The position numbers and the translations under genes were made by a program. Below, one piece after another: positions 32,302-40,301 of a stretch of DNA of 55,333 nt. Under the pieces are notes generated by a model. The model ran no database searches. It was given only the letters and a program-made list of their open reading frames with translations, and was not told where the DNA came from. The stretch comes from Bacillota bacterium (lineage in GTDB: Bacteria > Bacillota > Clostridia > Oscillospirales > Acutalibacteraceae): contig JAEZFF010000123.1 of NCBI GenBank assembly GCA_023417635.1, forward strand, positions 1-55,333, read 5' to 3'. Each line of letters opens with the position of its first letter. The stretch's first letter is position 1.

Positions 32302-33687
32302 ATGAAAAAAACCGGAAAGTTTCTTTCCCTCGTTTTAGGATTGACTGTAGCCCTTTTTGCATTCTGCCACGCCCCCGCTGCGGCGGCAAGCAGAGACGAC
32401 CTTTTGGAAAAGAAGATAGATGACACCCTTTCCTGTGTGAATCCGACGATGCCTGCCATTGAAAAGGTGCTCGCCGTTCACAATGAGCTGATAAAGGATG
32501 CCCACTACGATTACTCCAATTACTTGCGTAATACCCTTTCTGCGGATGATTTCACGGCATACGGCATCCTGGTAAATCACACGGGCGTGTGCGACGGATA
32601 TGCCGATGCCTACCGGCTGCTGATGAATCGGCTTGGTATCCCAACAATCGCTGTGTGCAACAGCACCCACGCCTGGGATATCGTCTATCTCGGCGGAAAC
32701 TGGTATCATATTGATGTCACTTGGGATGACCCAATCCAGCCAAACGGTTCCGACAGTTCCACCCCAACCTATACCTATTTTATGATGAGCGACTCTAAGA
32801 CAGCGAAAAGCCACGGCAGTCCATGGTACTGTGAACATACCGGCATTTCCAGCCCCAAAGCCTCCGATACCCGTTTTGACCAGTGCCAAAACATATGGGA
32901 TACACTGTCACACAGTGACTTATGCGCCATTCAAGCACCTATACCTACGACCGTAACACTCGACACATCTGCCTATTCCACCTACCCAGGTGCAGCCTAC
33001 AGTTTCCTTGCAAAATCCAATATCGGTGAATTTATCAAAGCCCATTCTTCCGACCCTTCCGTCGTCAGCGTTGCAAAGCCAAGGGCCACCAGCAGTGGAT
33101 GGCTGATTCAGATTACGGCTCTTAAACCCGGGAACGCTACCATCACAGCCGTTTCGGCCTGCGGTGTCGAAAATTCTTTCCCGGTAACGGTTTCCCAGCC
33201 AGCCTTCACCTGCGACACTACAAAAGATTTTACAGTAAGATCCAGCAGCACCTACCAGTTTAAAGTCACCACTCCCAGGCTGGTGCAATTCGTATGCGGG
33301 TCGCCGAACTTCCGGGTGATTTCAACCGTGAAAAGCGAGAACGATTATTTTGTAAAAGTGAAAGCCGTTGGCAATGTTGGCACCACCTGCGGATTTTACA
33401 TTAACGGAAGTGCAGTGCCAGTTGTCCACGCAACCATTTCCCCGACTTTTCCTTTTACAAGCGATACGCATGGGACGTTGTCCGTCCGGAACGGGAAAAC
33501 ATATCAGTTTAAAATAACTTCCGAAAAGAAGCCTTCCTTCGCCTGCGGCTCGTCAAGCTTCCGCCTCGTTTCTTCTTCCAAAACAGGGAACAGTTATTTC
33601 ATCAAAGTTAAAGCGGTCGGCCGCTCAGGTGGTGTAAGCGGATTTTATGTCAACGGCAGCAGGATAGCCATTGGAGTAATTAATTGA
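32302..33687 (+). CDS. Secreted transglutaminase-like protein with Ig-like and duplicated C-terminal domains
   Basis: 461 residues. A signal peptide (about 1-29, cut after the Ala-rich stretch) is followed by a transglutaminase/protease-like domain with a Cys97 (HTGVCDGYADAY), His123 (STHAWDIV), Asp138 (WYHIDVTWDD) triad. A bacterial Ig-like segment (about 215-305) comes next. Then come two similar blocks of roughly 75 residues (about 305-385 and 385-461), sharing TYQFK(V/I)T, CGS.(N/S)FR, a YF.KVKAVG strand and GFY(I/V)NGS. It probably acts outside the cell on peptide or wall material. It has its own promoter and terminator. Substrate unknown. Confidence 0.85.
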   Translation: MKKTGKFLSLVLGLTVALFAFCHAPAAAASRDDLLEKKIDDTLSCVNPTMPAIEKVLAVHNELIKDAHYDYSNYLRNTLSADDFTAYGILVNHTGVCDGYADAYRLLMNRLGIPTIAVCNSTHAWDIVYLGGNWYHIDVTWDDPIQPNGSDSSTPTYTYFMMSDSKTAKSHGSPWYCEHTGISSPKASDTRFDQCQNIWDTLSHSDLCAIQAPIPTTVTLDTSAYSTYPGAAYSFLAKSNIGEFIKAHSSDPSVVSVAKPRATSSGWLIQITALKPGNATITAVSACGVENSFPVTVSQPAFTCDTTKDFTVRSSSTYQFKVTTPRLVQFVCGSPNFRVISTVKSENDYFVKVKAVGNVGTTCGFYINGSAVPVVHATISPTFPFTSDTHGTLSVRNGKTYQFKITSEKKPSFACGSSSFRLVSSSKTGNSYFIKVKAVGRSGGVSGFYVNGSRIAIGVIN

Positions 33688-33698
33688 TGATTCCCGCA

Positions 33699-33731
33699 CG
33701 GCAGTGCTTTTGGGTACTGCCGCACTTTTTT
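33699..33731 (+). terminator. Intrinsic terminator of the transglutaminase-like gene
   Basis: Arms CGGCAGT (33699-33705) and ACTGCCG (33716-33722), ten-base loop, then CAC and a T6 run (33726-33731). Confidence 0.7.
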
Positions 33732-33740
33732 GCCGCCATT

Positions 33741-33832
33741 AAGCGGTTTGCAACTGCCAGTTGCGGTATTTTCAAGGCAGATTGGTAGTCTGCAACCGCT
33801 CTTCCCGCTATAATTTGATTTGCAATATTGCA
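33741..33832 (+). promoter_or_regulatory. Promoter and palindromes upstream of the XRE membrane regulator
   Basis: TATAAT at 33809-33814 is the likely -10. GCAACTGCCAGTTGC (33750-33764) is a perfect inverted repeat. The outer sequences AGCGGTTTGCA (33742-33752) and TGCAACCGCT (33791-33800) also nearly mirror each other. TGCAATATTGCA (33821-33832) is a perfect 12-base palindrome placed about at the transcription start. All are candidate operator sites, perhaps for autorepression. Confidence 0.5.
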
Positions 33833-33870
33833 GGAAACACAAGAATAACTTTTGATGGAGGCATGAGAAA

Positions 33871-34851
33871 ATGATTTTAGCTGATAAAATCTTAAACCTG
33901 CGAAAGAAGAACGGTTGGTCGCAGGAAGAGCTCGCAGAAAAATTAAACGTTTCCAGACAGTCTGTTTCAAAATGGGAAAGCGCCGCCAGCATACCGGATA
34001 TCAATAAAATACTGGAACTTGCCGCGCTTTTCGGCGTTACAACAGATTATCTGCTGAAAGACAATATGCAGAAAACCGAATACACCGACACCACAGAAGA
34101 TGAGGCCGCAAGCCACCGACTGGTCACCTTACAGGAGGCAACGGACTTTCTGAAAGAAAAGAAAGAACAGGGCCTTCGCACTGGCCTCGGTGTTCTGCTG
34201 TGTGTTTTTTCCGCCGCCCCATTGATTCTAATGGAGGCTTTTTCCCAGCCAAACCCGTGGCACATAAAACTTACAGAGCCCTTTTCAGATGAAGTCGGTA
34301 CAGTGCTTCTCCTTTTGCTGGTAGCATTTGCCGTTGCGCTCTTTATTTTCAGCGAAGAGCGAATGAAACGTTTCGAGTCCTTAAAAGATCCAACTATGGA
34401 ACTGGAATACGGTGTGGAAGGTGTTGTACGGGAAAAACGGCACGCTTTTCAACGCACTTACCTCTGGCAGCACATTACCGGAGTGATTTTGTGTATTCTT
34501 TCCCCAGTACCGCTTATCATGGCCCAATTTGCGAATGCATCGAACGCTGAAGACTCAGCGTTTACTGCTCTTCTTCTCATGATTGTATCGGCCGCATGCT
34601 TCCTTTTTGTTTCTGCCGGTACGCAGAAAGCTGGCTTTGACCTGCTTTTGCACGAGGCTGATTTTAAGAAAGAACACACGAAATCCGAAAAGAAAGTTTC
34701 ATGGTTCAGCGGCATCTACTGGCCGCTTGTTACCGCCATCTACCTCGCCTGGAGTCTTCCTATGCGAAGCTGGTCCATTTCGTGGGTCGTCTGGCCGGTG
34801 GCGGCTCTGATCTTTGCAAGTATCAGCGCTGCACTGAAAAAAGAAGACTGA
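33871..34851 (+). CDS. XRE-family regulator with a multi-helix membrane domain
   Basis: 326 residues. An N-terminal XRE/Cro helix-turn-helix (about 1-65; WSQEELAEKLNVSRQSVSKWE) is joined by an acidic linker to about six membrane helices (first near residue 112, last near 305-322). This architecture belongs to a large Firmicutes family of membrane-tethered transcription factors, often thought to sense membrane or surface state. ATG at 33871 with a GGAGGC site upstream. Single gene, convergent with the phosphoesterase gene. The target genes are unknown; palindromes in its own promoter region suggest autoregulation. Confidence 0.9.
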   Translation: MILADKILNLRKKNGWSQEELAEKLNVSRQSVSKWESAASIPDINKILELAALFGVTTDYLLKDNMQKTEYTDTTEDEAASHRLVTLQEATDFLKEKKEQGLRTGLGVLLCVFSAAPLILMEAFSQPNPWHIKLTEPFSDEVGTVLLLLLVAFAVALFIFSEERMKRFESLKDPTMELEYGVEGVVREKRHAFQRTYLWQHITGVILCILSPVPLIMAQFANASNAEDSAFTALLLMIVSAACFLFVSAGTQKAGFDLLLHEADFKKEHTKSEKKVSWFSGIYWPLVTAIYLAWSLPMRSWSISWVVWPVAALIFASISAALKKED

Positions 34852-34877
34852 ATAACAGCCTGTACAATGCAAAAAAA

Positions 34878-34920
34878 CAGGAGACAGTTCTGTTTAAGGA
34901 CTGCCTCCTGCTTTTTATTT
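34878..34920. terminator. Bidirectional terminator between XRE regulator and phosphoesterase genes
   Basis: Arms CAGGAGACAGT (34878-34888) and ACTGCCTCCTG (34900-34910), one internal mismatch. T-run on the plus strand (34912-34920) and A-run before the first arm for the minus strand. Confidence 0.78.
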
Positions 34921-35616
34921 TCTGAAGAGATGCTTACCGCCAGCAGGGGATTCCACCGGGATAACACGGCTGAATACCGCGTAGTTTTTGTATGTAATCT
35001 TCCGGTCAATATGCTGTGCGCCAAAAAACCATTTTTTGTATTTCACATGCTTCATAATCTGCTCAAGAAACGCTTCAAGCTGGTTATGGTTTTCAGACCT
35101 TATGCCAGCCGGTGTAAAATCTGCTTTCGGCGGCGGTTCATGTGTAAAGATATAGTCAACTTCCAAGCCAGCCGCCTGCAGGTTGTTCCTCCCCTCCTGC
35201 ATTTCACGCAATGAAGGAAGCTCGCAGGCCCACCATTTTTTTGCCGCGATGCGCATGGTCTTTTCCTGGCTTTCGCCGCCGCCGAATGTAAAAAATTTAT
35301 GCCCTTCCAGCGTATAAACCTGCCCGCGCATCAAATGGTACAGGCCGCCGTCAAGATGATGAACTTTTCCGCCGTTCCATTCTTCCAACGGATATTTCCC
35401 CAAAAGGTCAAAGTTTTCGTGAGTCCCATCGAGAAACAGAATATTGTACTTTTTCTTACCAAGTTTTTTAATATTTTTTTCTTCTTCCGGGCCGCCATCC
35501 CAAAGGAACCCAAAATCGCCGCATACAATCAGTGTATCGCCTTTTTTCAGTTTCCGAAGCGCCGGGTCGTGAAAGCGCTGTATTTCACCGTGAGTATCTC
35601 CGGTTACATAAATCAT
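34915..35616 (-). CDS. Calcineurin-like metallophosphoesterase
   Basis: 233 residues from ATG at 35616, with GGGGGA six bases upstream; the frame extends ten codons further without a site. The two-metal phosphoesterase motifs are present in order: GDTHG (6-10), GDFGFLWDGG, GTHEN, and THEPPPK, then a late GAQHID. The substrate cannot be predicted; the family includes protein phosphatases, nucleotidases and dinucleotide hydrolases. Soluble, no signal peptide. Single gene with no clear promoter. It is unrelated in sequence to the YmdB phosphoesterase elsewhere in the window. Confidence 0.9.
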   Translation of the reverse strand: MIYVTGDTHGEIQRFHDPALRKLKKGDTLIVCGDFGFLWDGGPEEEKNIKKLGKKKYNILFLDGTHENFDLLGKYPLEEWNGGKVHHLDGGLYHLMRGQVYTLEGHKFFTFGGGESQEKTMRIAAKKWWACELPSLREMQEGRNNLQAAGLEVDYIFTHEPPPKADFTPAGIRSENHNQLEAFLEQIMKHVKYKKWFFGAQHIDRKITYKNYAVFSRVIPVESPAGGKHLFRK

Positions 35617-35710
35617 ACTATTTCCCCCATATCGTACCCGCACCATACTTCGGCAGATGCTTAAGTAATCAAATATTAATAATTCGTTGCTTTATATTTG
35701 AGAAGATTAC

Positions 35711-35719
35711 TGCTATACT
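35711..35719 (+). promoter_or_regulatory. Extended -10 promoter of the D,D-carboxypeptidase gene
   Basis: TGC plus TATACT (35714-35719), weak -35 (TTTATA at 35691-35696), leader of about 50 bases. Confidence 0.55.
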
Positions 35720-35777
35720 GAATAAGTATGACAGAAAACTGTTTCATTTATCATATCACATCGGAGGCCAAATTTAA

Positions 35778-37127
35778 ATGAAAAAAAAGATAGCCGCTTT
35801 GTTTTCCGTGCTGCTAATTCTCTGCACTGTTCTCACACCCGTAAAAACTCAGGCAGCGGTTTTTAATATTGATTTTCCCATCAACAGTGAAGCCATTGAA
35901 CTAGTAAACCTTGACTCAGGCACCACAGTCTATGAAAAAAATCCAAATGAAAAGCGCGAACCAGCTTCCCTGACAAAAATCATGACCTACATTGTCACGG
36001 TGGAAAATGTAAAAGACCTGCAGGGAACAAAAGTAACCGTAACAAAAAAAGTACTGGATGAGCTTTTAGGCACCGGCAGTTCCATGGCCGGGATTCAAGT
36101 AGGTGACGTGGCCACCGTTTACCAGCTGCTGAACTGCATGATGGTGCCTTCCGGCAATGATGCGGCTCTTACTCTAGCCGACTATGTCGGCGGCGGAAAT
36201 GTCAGCAAATTTGTTGATATGATGAATCAAAAAGCAAAAGAGCTCGGCTGCACTGGAACACATTTTACCAACCCTCATGGTCTGCATGACCCAAACCACT
36301 ACACTACGGCAGCCGACTTGGTGAAAATTTCACGTTATGCCATGTCACTTCCATACTTTATGGACATCTGCTCGCAGCTGTACTATGACTATAAACCCGT
36401 TGGCGGGCCAAATGCCAGCCAGACAACAACACTTTCCACAACAAACCGTATGCTGATTTCAAGCGATGAAGACTACTACTACCGCTATGCTAAAGGCATA
36501 AAAACAGGCCATACGGACGAATCCGGCTACTGCCTCGTTTCCTCGGCTTCCGCCGACGGTTACAGTTATCTGTGCGTCGCTCTTGGCGCACCTTCCATAG
36601 ATAAAAATGGAAATGATATTAACACCCATGGCGAAATGGTCGACTCAAAAAAGCTTTATAAATGGGCCTTAACTTCACTGGAGCTGAAAAACATTGTTGG
36701 CCCGAATGACACATTGGGTGAAGTCGACTTAAAATACGCCTGGAACAAAGACAAACTTTCAGTAAAGGCTTCCACGGGTTACTCCGCCATGCTTCCGAAA
36801 GGCGTCGCCACCAGCAGTGTTATTATCACAAAAAGCCTGCCGAAATCTGTTAGCGCCCCCATTAAAAAGGGTCAGGTGGTCGGCACAGCAACGCTGAGCT
36901 ATGCAAACGAAAAGTTGGCAACGATTAACCTCGTCGCATCAGAATCGGTAGAGCGCAGCGAACTGCTGCATACGACCGATGCAATAAAAGTCATTCTCTC
37001 TTCCCCTTGGTTCATCGTCATTGCTGCTATCGTTGTGCTCCTTCTTGCCGTCTACATTGTTCTTGCCGTAGTTTACAACCGCAGAAGAAAGAACCTGCGC
37101 AAAGTAAAGAAGTTCCGTAAAATGTAG
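35778..37127 (+). CDS. D-alanyl-D-alanine carboxypeptidase (penicillin-binding protein 5/DacF type)
   Basis: 449 residues. Signal peptide (about 1-27), serine peptidase S11 domain with SLTK (Ser64, Lys67), SGN (125-127) and KTG (242-244), a beta-rich C-terminal domain, and a closing membrane helix (about 410-432) followed by a basic tail. It trims the terminal D-Ala from peptidoglycan stem peptides outside the membrane, limiting cross-linking. The C-terminal membrane helix instead of an amphipathic anchor is typical of clostridial members. Single gene; GGAGG upstream of the ATG. Whether it serves vegetative growth or sporulation (DacF) is open. Confidence 0.93.
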   Translation: MKKKIAALFSVLLILCTVLTPVKTQAAVFNIDFPINSEAIELVNLDSGTTVYEKNPNEKREPASLTKIMTYIVTVENVKDLQGTKVTVTKKVLDELLGTGSSMAGIQVGDVATVYQLLNCMMVPSGNDAALTLADYVGGGNVSKFVDMMNQKAKELGCTGTHFTNPHGLHDPNHYTTAADLVKISRYAMSLPYFMDICSQLYYDYKPVGGPNASQTTTLSTTNRMLISSDEDYYYRYAKGIKTGHTDESGYCLVSSASADGYSYLCVALGAPSIDKNGNDINTHGEMVDSKKLYKWALTSLELKNIVGPNDTLGEVDLKYAWNKDKLSVKASTGYSAMLPKGVATSSVIITKSLPKSVSAPIKKGQVVGTATLSYANEKLATINLVASESVERSELLHTTDAIKVILSSPWFIVIAAIVVLLLAVYIVLAVVYNRRRKNLRKVKKFRKM

Positions 37128-37141
37128 CCTTTCATTTAAAA

Positions 37142-37179
37142 TTCCCTTTGATGACAGCTTTACAGCTTATCAAAGGGAA
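37142..37179. repeat. Inverted repeat between dac and rplL ends
   Basis: Perfect arms TTCCCTTTGAT (37142-37152) and ATCAAAGGGAA (37169-37179) with a 16-base loop that itself contains AGCT...AGCT. T-rich only on the minus strand side. It may add to the terminator just downstream. Confidence 0.6.
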
Positions 37180-37193
37180 ATGAAATATGCGCA

Positions 37194-37228
37194 AAAAGCC
37201 CGCCGGAAACCCGGCGGGCTTTTCTTTT
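37194..37228. terminator. Bidirectional terminator between dac and rplL
   Basis: Perfect 13-base arms AAAAGCCCGCCGG (37194-37206) and CCGGCGGGCTTTT (37211-37223), four-base loop, T-rich on both strands. It ends the rplJ-rplL unit and the dac gene. Confidence 0.9.
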
Positions 37229-37244
37229 CCTTAAAACAGGGAAC

Positions 37245-37619
37245 TTACTTCAGTTCGACTTCTGCGCCAGCCTTTGTAAGCTTTTCCTTCATAGTATCAG
37301 CGTCAGCCTTTGCAACGCCTTCCTTGATGGTCTTAGGAGCAGCGTCAACAAGATCCTTCGCGTCCTTCAGGCCCAAGCCTGTGATTTCACGAACAGCCTT
37401 GATAACCTGAATCTTCTGGTCGCCGATAGCCTTCAGCACGACGTCAAAAGAAGTTTTCTCTTCTGCAGCCGGAGCAGCAGCAGCCGGAGCAGCAGCAACT
37501 GCTACTGGAGCAGAAGCGGATACACCGAATTCATCTTCAAGAGCCTTAACAAGCTCAGAGAGCTCAAGGACCGTCAGGGATTTAACATCTTCAATCAGCT
37601 TTTCAACCTTTTCAGACAT
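37245..37619 (-). CDS. rplL: 50S ribosomal protein L7/L12
   Basis: 124 residues: N-terminal dimerisation helices, Ala-rich hinge (about 37-55), and the factor-binding C-terminal domain with KIQVIKAVREITGLGLKDAK. It forms the ribosomal stalk that recruits GTPase factors. It lies 40 bases behind rplJ; AATAAACCTCC (plus strand) gives a GGAGGT site. It is the last gene of its unit: a strong terminator follows and rpoB does not, unlike the common rplJL-rpoBC order. Confidence 0.98.
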   Translation of the reverse strand: MSEKVEKLIEDVKSLTVLELSELVKALEDEFGVSASAPVAVAAAPAAAAPAAEEKTSFDVVLKAIGDQKIQVIKAVREITGLGLKDAKDLVDAAPKTIKEGVAKADADTMKEKLTKAGAEVELK

Positions 37620-37659
37620 AGTAATAAACCTCCAATAAATTTTAAATTATAATCAGACT

Positions 37660-38196
37660 TTATGCGGATTTCTGCTCTTTTTCGGCAATCGCGTTCAGCG
37701 CGACAACCAAACCCTTCAGTGTACCGTTCAGCACAGTAACAAACCCAGTAATTGGGCCGTTCATGCCACGGAGCACCTGAGCAACCAGAACTTCCTTCGG
37801 CGGAAGTTTTGCAAGGGTCTTAATCTCATCAACGGACACAGCCTTACCGTCAATAAATCCAGCTTTAACCTTGAACGTGTCGCTTTTTTCAGCGTAACCG
37901 CTCAAAATCTTAGCAGGGGCAACGTAATCCTCGGAATTTACTGCAACAGCAGTTGTTCCATCCAGAATATCGTCAAAACCCTCAAGGCCAGCTTCTTTCA
38001 GTGCACGGCGAAGCAGCGTGTTCTTAACAACTTTATAGGTGCTGCCGGATTCACGAAGATCCTTACGAAGCTTTGTGTCGTCCGCAACCGTAATACCCTT
38101 GTAGTCTACAATGACACCAGTATGCGCAGCTTTCAGCTGTTCTGCAATCGCTGTTACAGCCTGCTTTTTTTCTTCCAATATCTTTTTGCTTGGCAA
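37660..38196 (-). CDS. rplJ: 50S ribosomal protein L10
   Basis: 178 residues, starting MPSKKILEEKKQAVTAIAEQLK. The start codon is TTG at 38196 with GGAGGT eight bases upstream. L10 forms the base of the ribosomal stalk and binds L7/L12 dimers through its C-terminal helix. In many Firmicutes the L10-L12 complex represses its own operon through a leader RNA, and such a leader is visible upstream (38232-38376). First gene of the rplJ-rplL unit. Confidence 0.98.
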   Translation of the reverse strand: MPSKKILEEKKQAVTAIAEQLKAAHTGVIVDYKGITVADDTKLRKDLRESGSTYKVVKNTLLRRALKEAGLEGFDDILDGTTAVAVNSEDYVAPAKILSGYAEKSDTFKVKAGFIDGKAVSVDEIKTLAKLPPKEVLVAQVLRGMNGPITGFVTVLNGTLKGLVVALNAIAEKEQKSA

Positions 38197-38231
38197 ATGT
38201 ATTCACCTCCATATAACAGAATAAAGACAAC

Positions 38232-38376
38232 AGAAAAGCCTTTTCCGCTTGCCGCAGAAAAGGCTTTCAAACACGCAAATGCAAATGTATGAATAGGCCT
38301 TATTCTCGGCAGGCTGGAAAAACCATTATGCGAAGCACCTGCTGTCTTTGAATAAAGAACAGTTCAACTTAACTAA
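38232..38376 (-). ncRNA. L10 leader: ribosomal-protein autoregulatory RNA with attenuator
   Basis: On the minus strand the transcript begins near 38370. It contains AAGACAGCAGGTGC (about 38351-38338) and CCAGCCTGCCGAG (about 38316-38304), matching the kink-turn-like core of L10 leaders. It then has a terminator-like hairpin formed by AAAGCCTTTTC and GAAAAGGCTTT (between 38266 and 38232). Binding of L10-L12 would favour termination. Recognition is by conserved motif order; a covariance search was not possible. Confidence 0.75.
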
Positions 38377-38405
38377 AGTATACCACAAAAATGGTACAAT
38401 GTCAA
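38377..38405 (-). promoter_or_regulatory. Promoter of rplJ-rplL
   Basis: TTGACA (38405-38400), 17-base spacer, TATACT (38382-38377) on the minus strand, nearly consensus. The -35 box lies directly after the rplA stop codon (38407-38409). Confidence 0.88.
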
Positions 38406-38406
38406 A

Positions 38407-39102
38407 TCATGCACCAAATTTATTTGGATTAATGCGTACGCCAGGGCCCATAGTGGAAGCGATGACGCAGGAACGGATATACTGACCTTTTGACGTTGCC
38501 GGTTTTGCTTTTACAATAGCGCCAAGCAGGGCGTTAAAATTCTCTGCCAGTTTCTCTTTGCCAAAAGAAACTTTGCCGATAACGCAGTGGATAATATTAG
38601 ATTTGTCAAGGCGGTATTCAATTTTACCAGCTTTGGCTTCCTGAATTGCTTTGGACATGTCGCGGGTAACAGTGCCAGCCTTCGGGTTTGGCATCAAGCC
38701 GCGGGGGCCAAGGATTTTACCAAGGCGGCCTACAAGGCCCATCATATCAGGTGTTGTAATCAGAACGTCAAAATCCATCCAGTTTTCACTCTGAATTTTT
38801 TTGATCATTTCTTCTGCACCGATATAATCAGCACCAGCTGCTTCGGCATCTTTTGCAGCATCGCCCTTGCAGATAGCAAGAATGCGAATCTTTTTGCCCG
38901 TGCCATTCGGCAGAACAAGCGCACCGCGAACCTGCTGATCCGCGTGACGGCTGTCGACGCCCAGCTTTACATGGACTTCAACGCTCTCGTCAAATTTCTT
39001 TGTTCCGGTCTTTACGCAAACATCAAGCGCTTCATCCGGATCATAAAGTTTTGTATGATCGACGAGCTTTGCGCCGTCGATGTATTTTTTACCGTGTTTC
39101 AT
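38407..39102 (-). CDS. rplA: 50S ribosomal protein L1
   Basis: 231 residues, standard length. Conserved PDMMGLVGRLGKILGPRGLMPNPKAGTVT and a C-terminal STMGPGVRINP. It binds helices 76-78 of 23S rRNA (the L1 stalk) and often represses its own mRNA by binding a mimic of that site. Such a mimic is visible in the 113-base gap between rplK and rplA. Last gene of the rpmG-secE-nusG-rplK-rplA unit; the rplJ promoter begins right behind it. Confidence 0.98.
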   Translation of the reverse strand: MKHGKKYIDGAKLVDHTKLYDPDEALDVCVKTGTKKFDESVEVHVKLGVDSRHADQQVRGALVLPNGTGKKIRILAICKGDAAKDAEAAGADYIGAEEMIKKIQSENWMDFDVLITTPDMMGLVGRLGKILGPRGLMPNPKAGTVTRDMSKAIQEAKAGKIEYRLDKSNIIHCVIGKVSFGKEKLAENFNALLGAIVKAKPATSKGQYIRSCVIASTMGPGVRINPNKFGA

Positions 39103-39114
39103 AGGTTTTCCTCC

Positions 39115-39156
39115 CTGTCAAGTGGTAAAATCGGATTTGATGTTCCTCCCACCGGG
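39115..39156 (-). promoter_or_regulatory. Probable L1-binding mRNA element before rplA
   Basis: On the minus strand GGTGGGAGGA (from 39153) and TTTTACCACTTG (about 39130-39119) pair through GTGG/CCAC. This copies the 23S rRNA L1 site, where GGTGGGAGG and ATACCACC face each other. It lies directly upstream of the rplA ribosome site (GGGAGG), so L1 binding would block translation. Confidence 0.65.
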
Positions 39157-39215
39157 GGACTGTGGAAACCGGCGCACGTCTTTCGCCGCAGACGCCGCTT
39201 GCGTTTCCGTTGTTA

Positions 39216-39641
39216 TCAGTCGGCAACTTCAATGCCCATGCTGCGTGCTGTACCGGCAACCATGCTCATGGCTGTTTCGATTGTAGCCGCATTCAAGTCG
39301 GGCATCTTTGTTTCAGCGATTTTCTTAATCTGCTCTTTGGTGATCTTTGCAACTTTCGTTTTGTTCGGTTCACCGGAAGCTTTTTCGATACCGCAGGCCT
39401 TCTTAATAAGAACGGCAGCCGGCGGAGTCTTTGTGATAAATGTGAACGAGCGGTCTGCATAAACCGTGATGATAACTGGGATAATCATGCCGGCCTGCGA
39501 CTTTGTGCGTTCATTAAATTCTTTTGTAAATGCCATGATGTTAACGCCATGCTGACCAAGCGCTGGCCCAACCGGCGGCGCCGGGGTTGCTTTTCCAGCA
39601 GGTATCTGGAGCTTAATAAAGCCTGTAACCTTCTGTGCCAT
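39216..39641 (-). CDS. rplK: 50S ribosomal protein L11
   Basis: 141 residues from ATG at 39641, the exact family length, with GGAGGT upstream (the frame continues 27 codons further upstream but without homology). N-terminal KLQIPAGKATPAPPVGPALGQ and C-terminal RNA-binding domain ending GTARSMGIEV. It binds the GTPase-associated centre of 23S rRNA and is the target site of thiopeptides and of RelA-type activation. Confidence 0.98.
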   Translation of the reverse strand: MAQKVTGFIKLQIPAGKATPAPPVGPALGQHGVNIMAFTKEFNERTKSQAGMIIPVIITVYADRSFTFITKTPPAAVLIKKACGIEKASGEPNKTKVAKITKEQIKKIAETKMPDLNAATIETAMSMVAGTARSMGIEVAD

Positions 39642-39754
39642 TTTTACTGCACCTCCAAATTTTGTGGTTGATGGCGGAATGAAGATGATTTTCATTTCTC
39701 CCACAGGGGCAACGCCCCTCATAACGAGCGGGGAAACCCGCTGATTACCAGAAC

Positions 39755-40276
39755 TTACTCGATTGCTTCAGCCTGGCAAAGTTCCAGCTCAACCGGCGTT
39801 TCGCGCCCAAACATGGAAACGGTAACGCGCACGCTGTTCTTTTCTTTGTCCACAGCTTCAACAATTCCGACGAAGCCTTCCAGCGGCCCGTCAATGATTT
39901 TTACGGAATCTCCAACTCCGTAGGAAACCTCTATCTCTTTCTTCTCGACACCGAGCCGTGCGACCTCTTCATCGGTCAGCGGAATCGGCTTGGAAGACGG
40001 CCCTACAAAGCCCGTGCAGCCGCGGATGTTGCGGACAATATACCACGATTCGTTAGTAAGGATCATCTTAACGAGCACATAGCCCGGGAAGATTTTCCTT
40101 TCCACCTCGCGCTGCTTGTTGTCTTTGATTTCCGTTACGGTTTCGGTCGGAACAAGCACCTGCTGAATCAAGTCGTGGAGCTGCCGATTTTCCACCGTCT
40201 TCTCAAGATTGGAGGCAACCTTGTTTTCATACCCGGAATAGGTATGCGCAACATACCATTTTGCTTCTTCAGGCAA
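39755..40276 (-). CDS. nusG: Transcription termination/antitermination protein NusG
   Basis: 173 residues from TTG at 40276, chosen because GGAGGGG lies six bases upstream and the protein then starts MPEEAKWYVAHTYSGYENKV, as in other NusG proteins; a longer frame up to 40312 would run into secE. N-terminal NGN domain and C-terminal KOW domain (about 120-173, with VKIIDGPLEGFVG). It binds RNA polymerase and controls pausing and coupling to ribosomes or Rho. It is 25 bases behind secE. Confidence 0.97.
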   Translation of the reverse strand: MPEEAKWYVAHTYSGYENKVASNLEKTVENRQLHDLIQQVLVPTETVTEIKDNKQREVERKIFPGYVLVKMILTNESWYIVRNIRGCTGFVGPSSKPIPLTDEEVARLGVEKKEIEVSYGVGDSVKIIDGPLEGFVGIVEAVDKEKNSVRVTVSMFGRETPVELELCQAEAIE

Positions 40277-40301
40277 CGAAAACCCCTCCGATTCAATCAA
40301 A

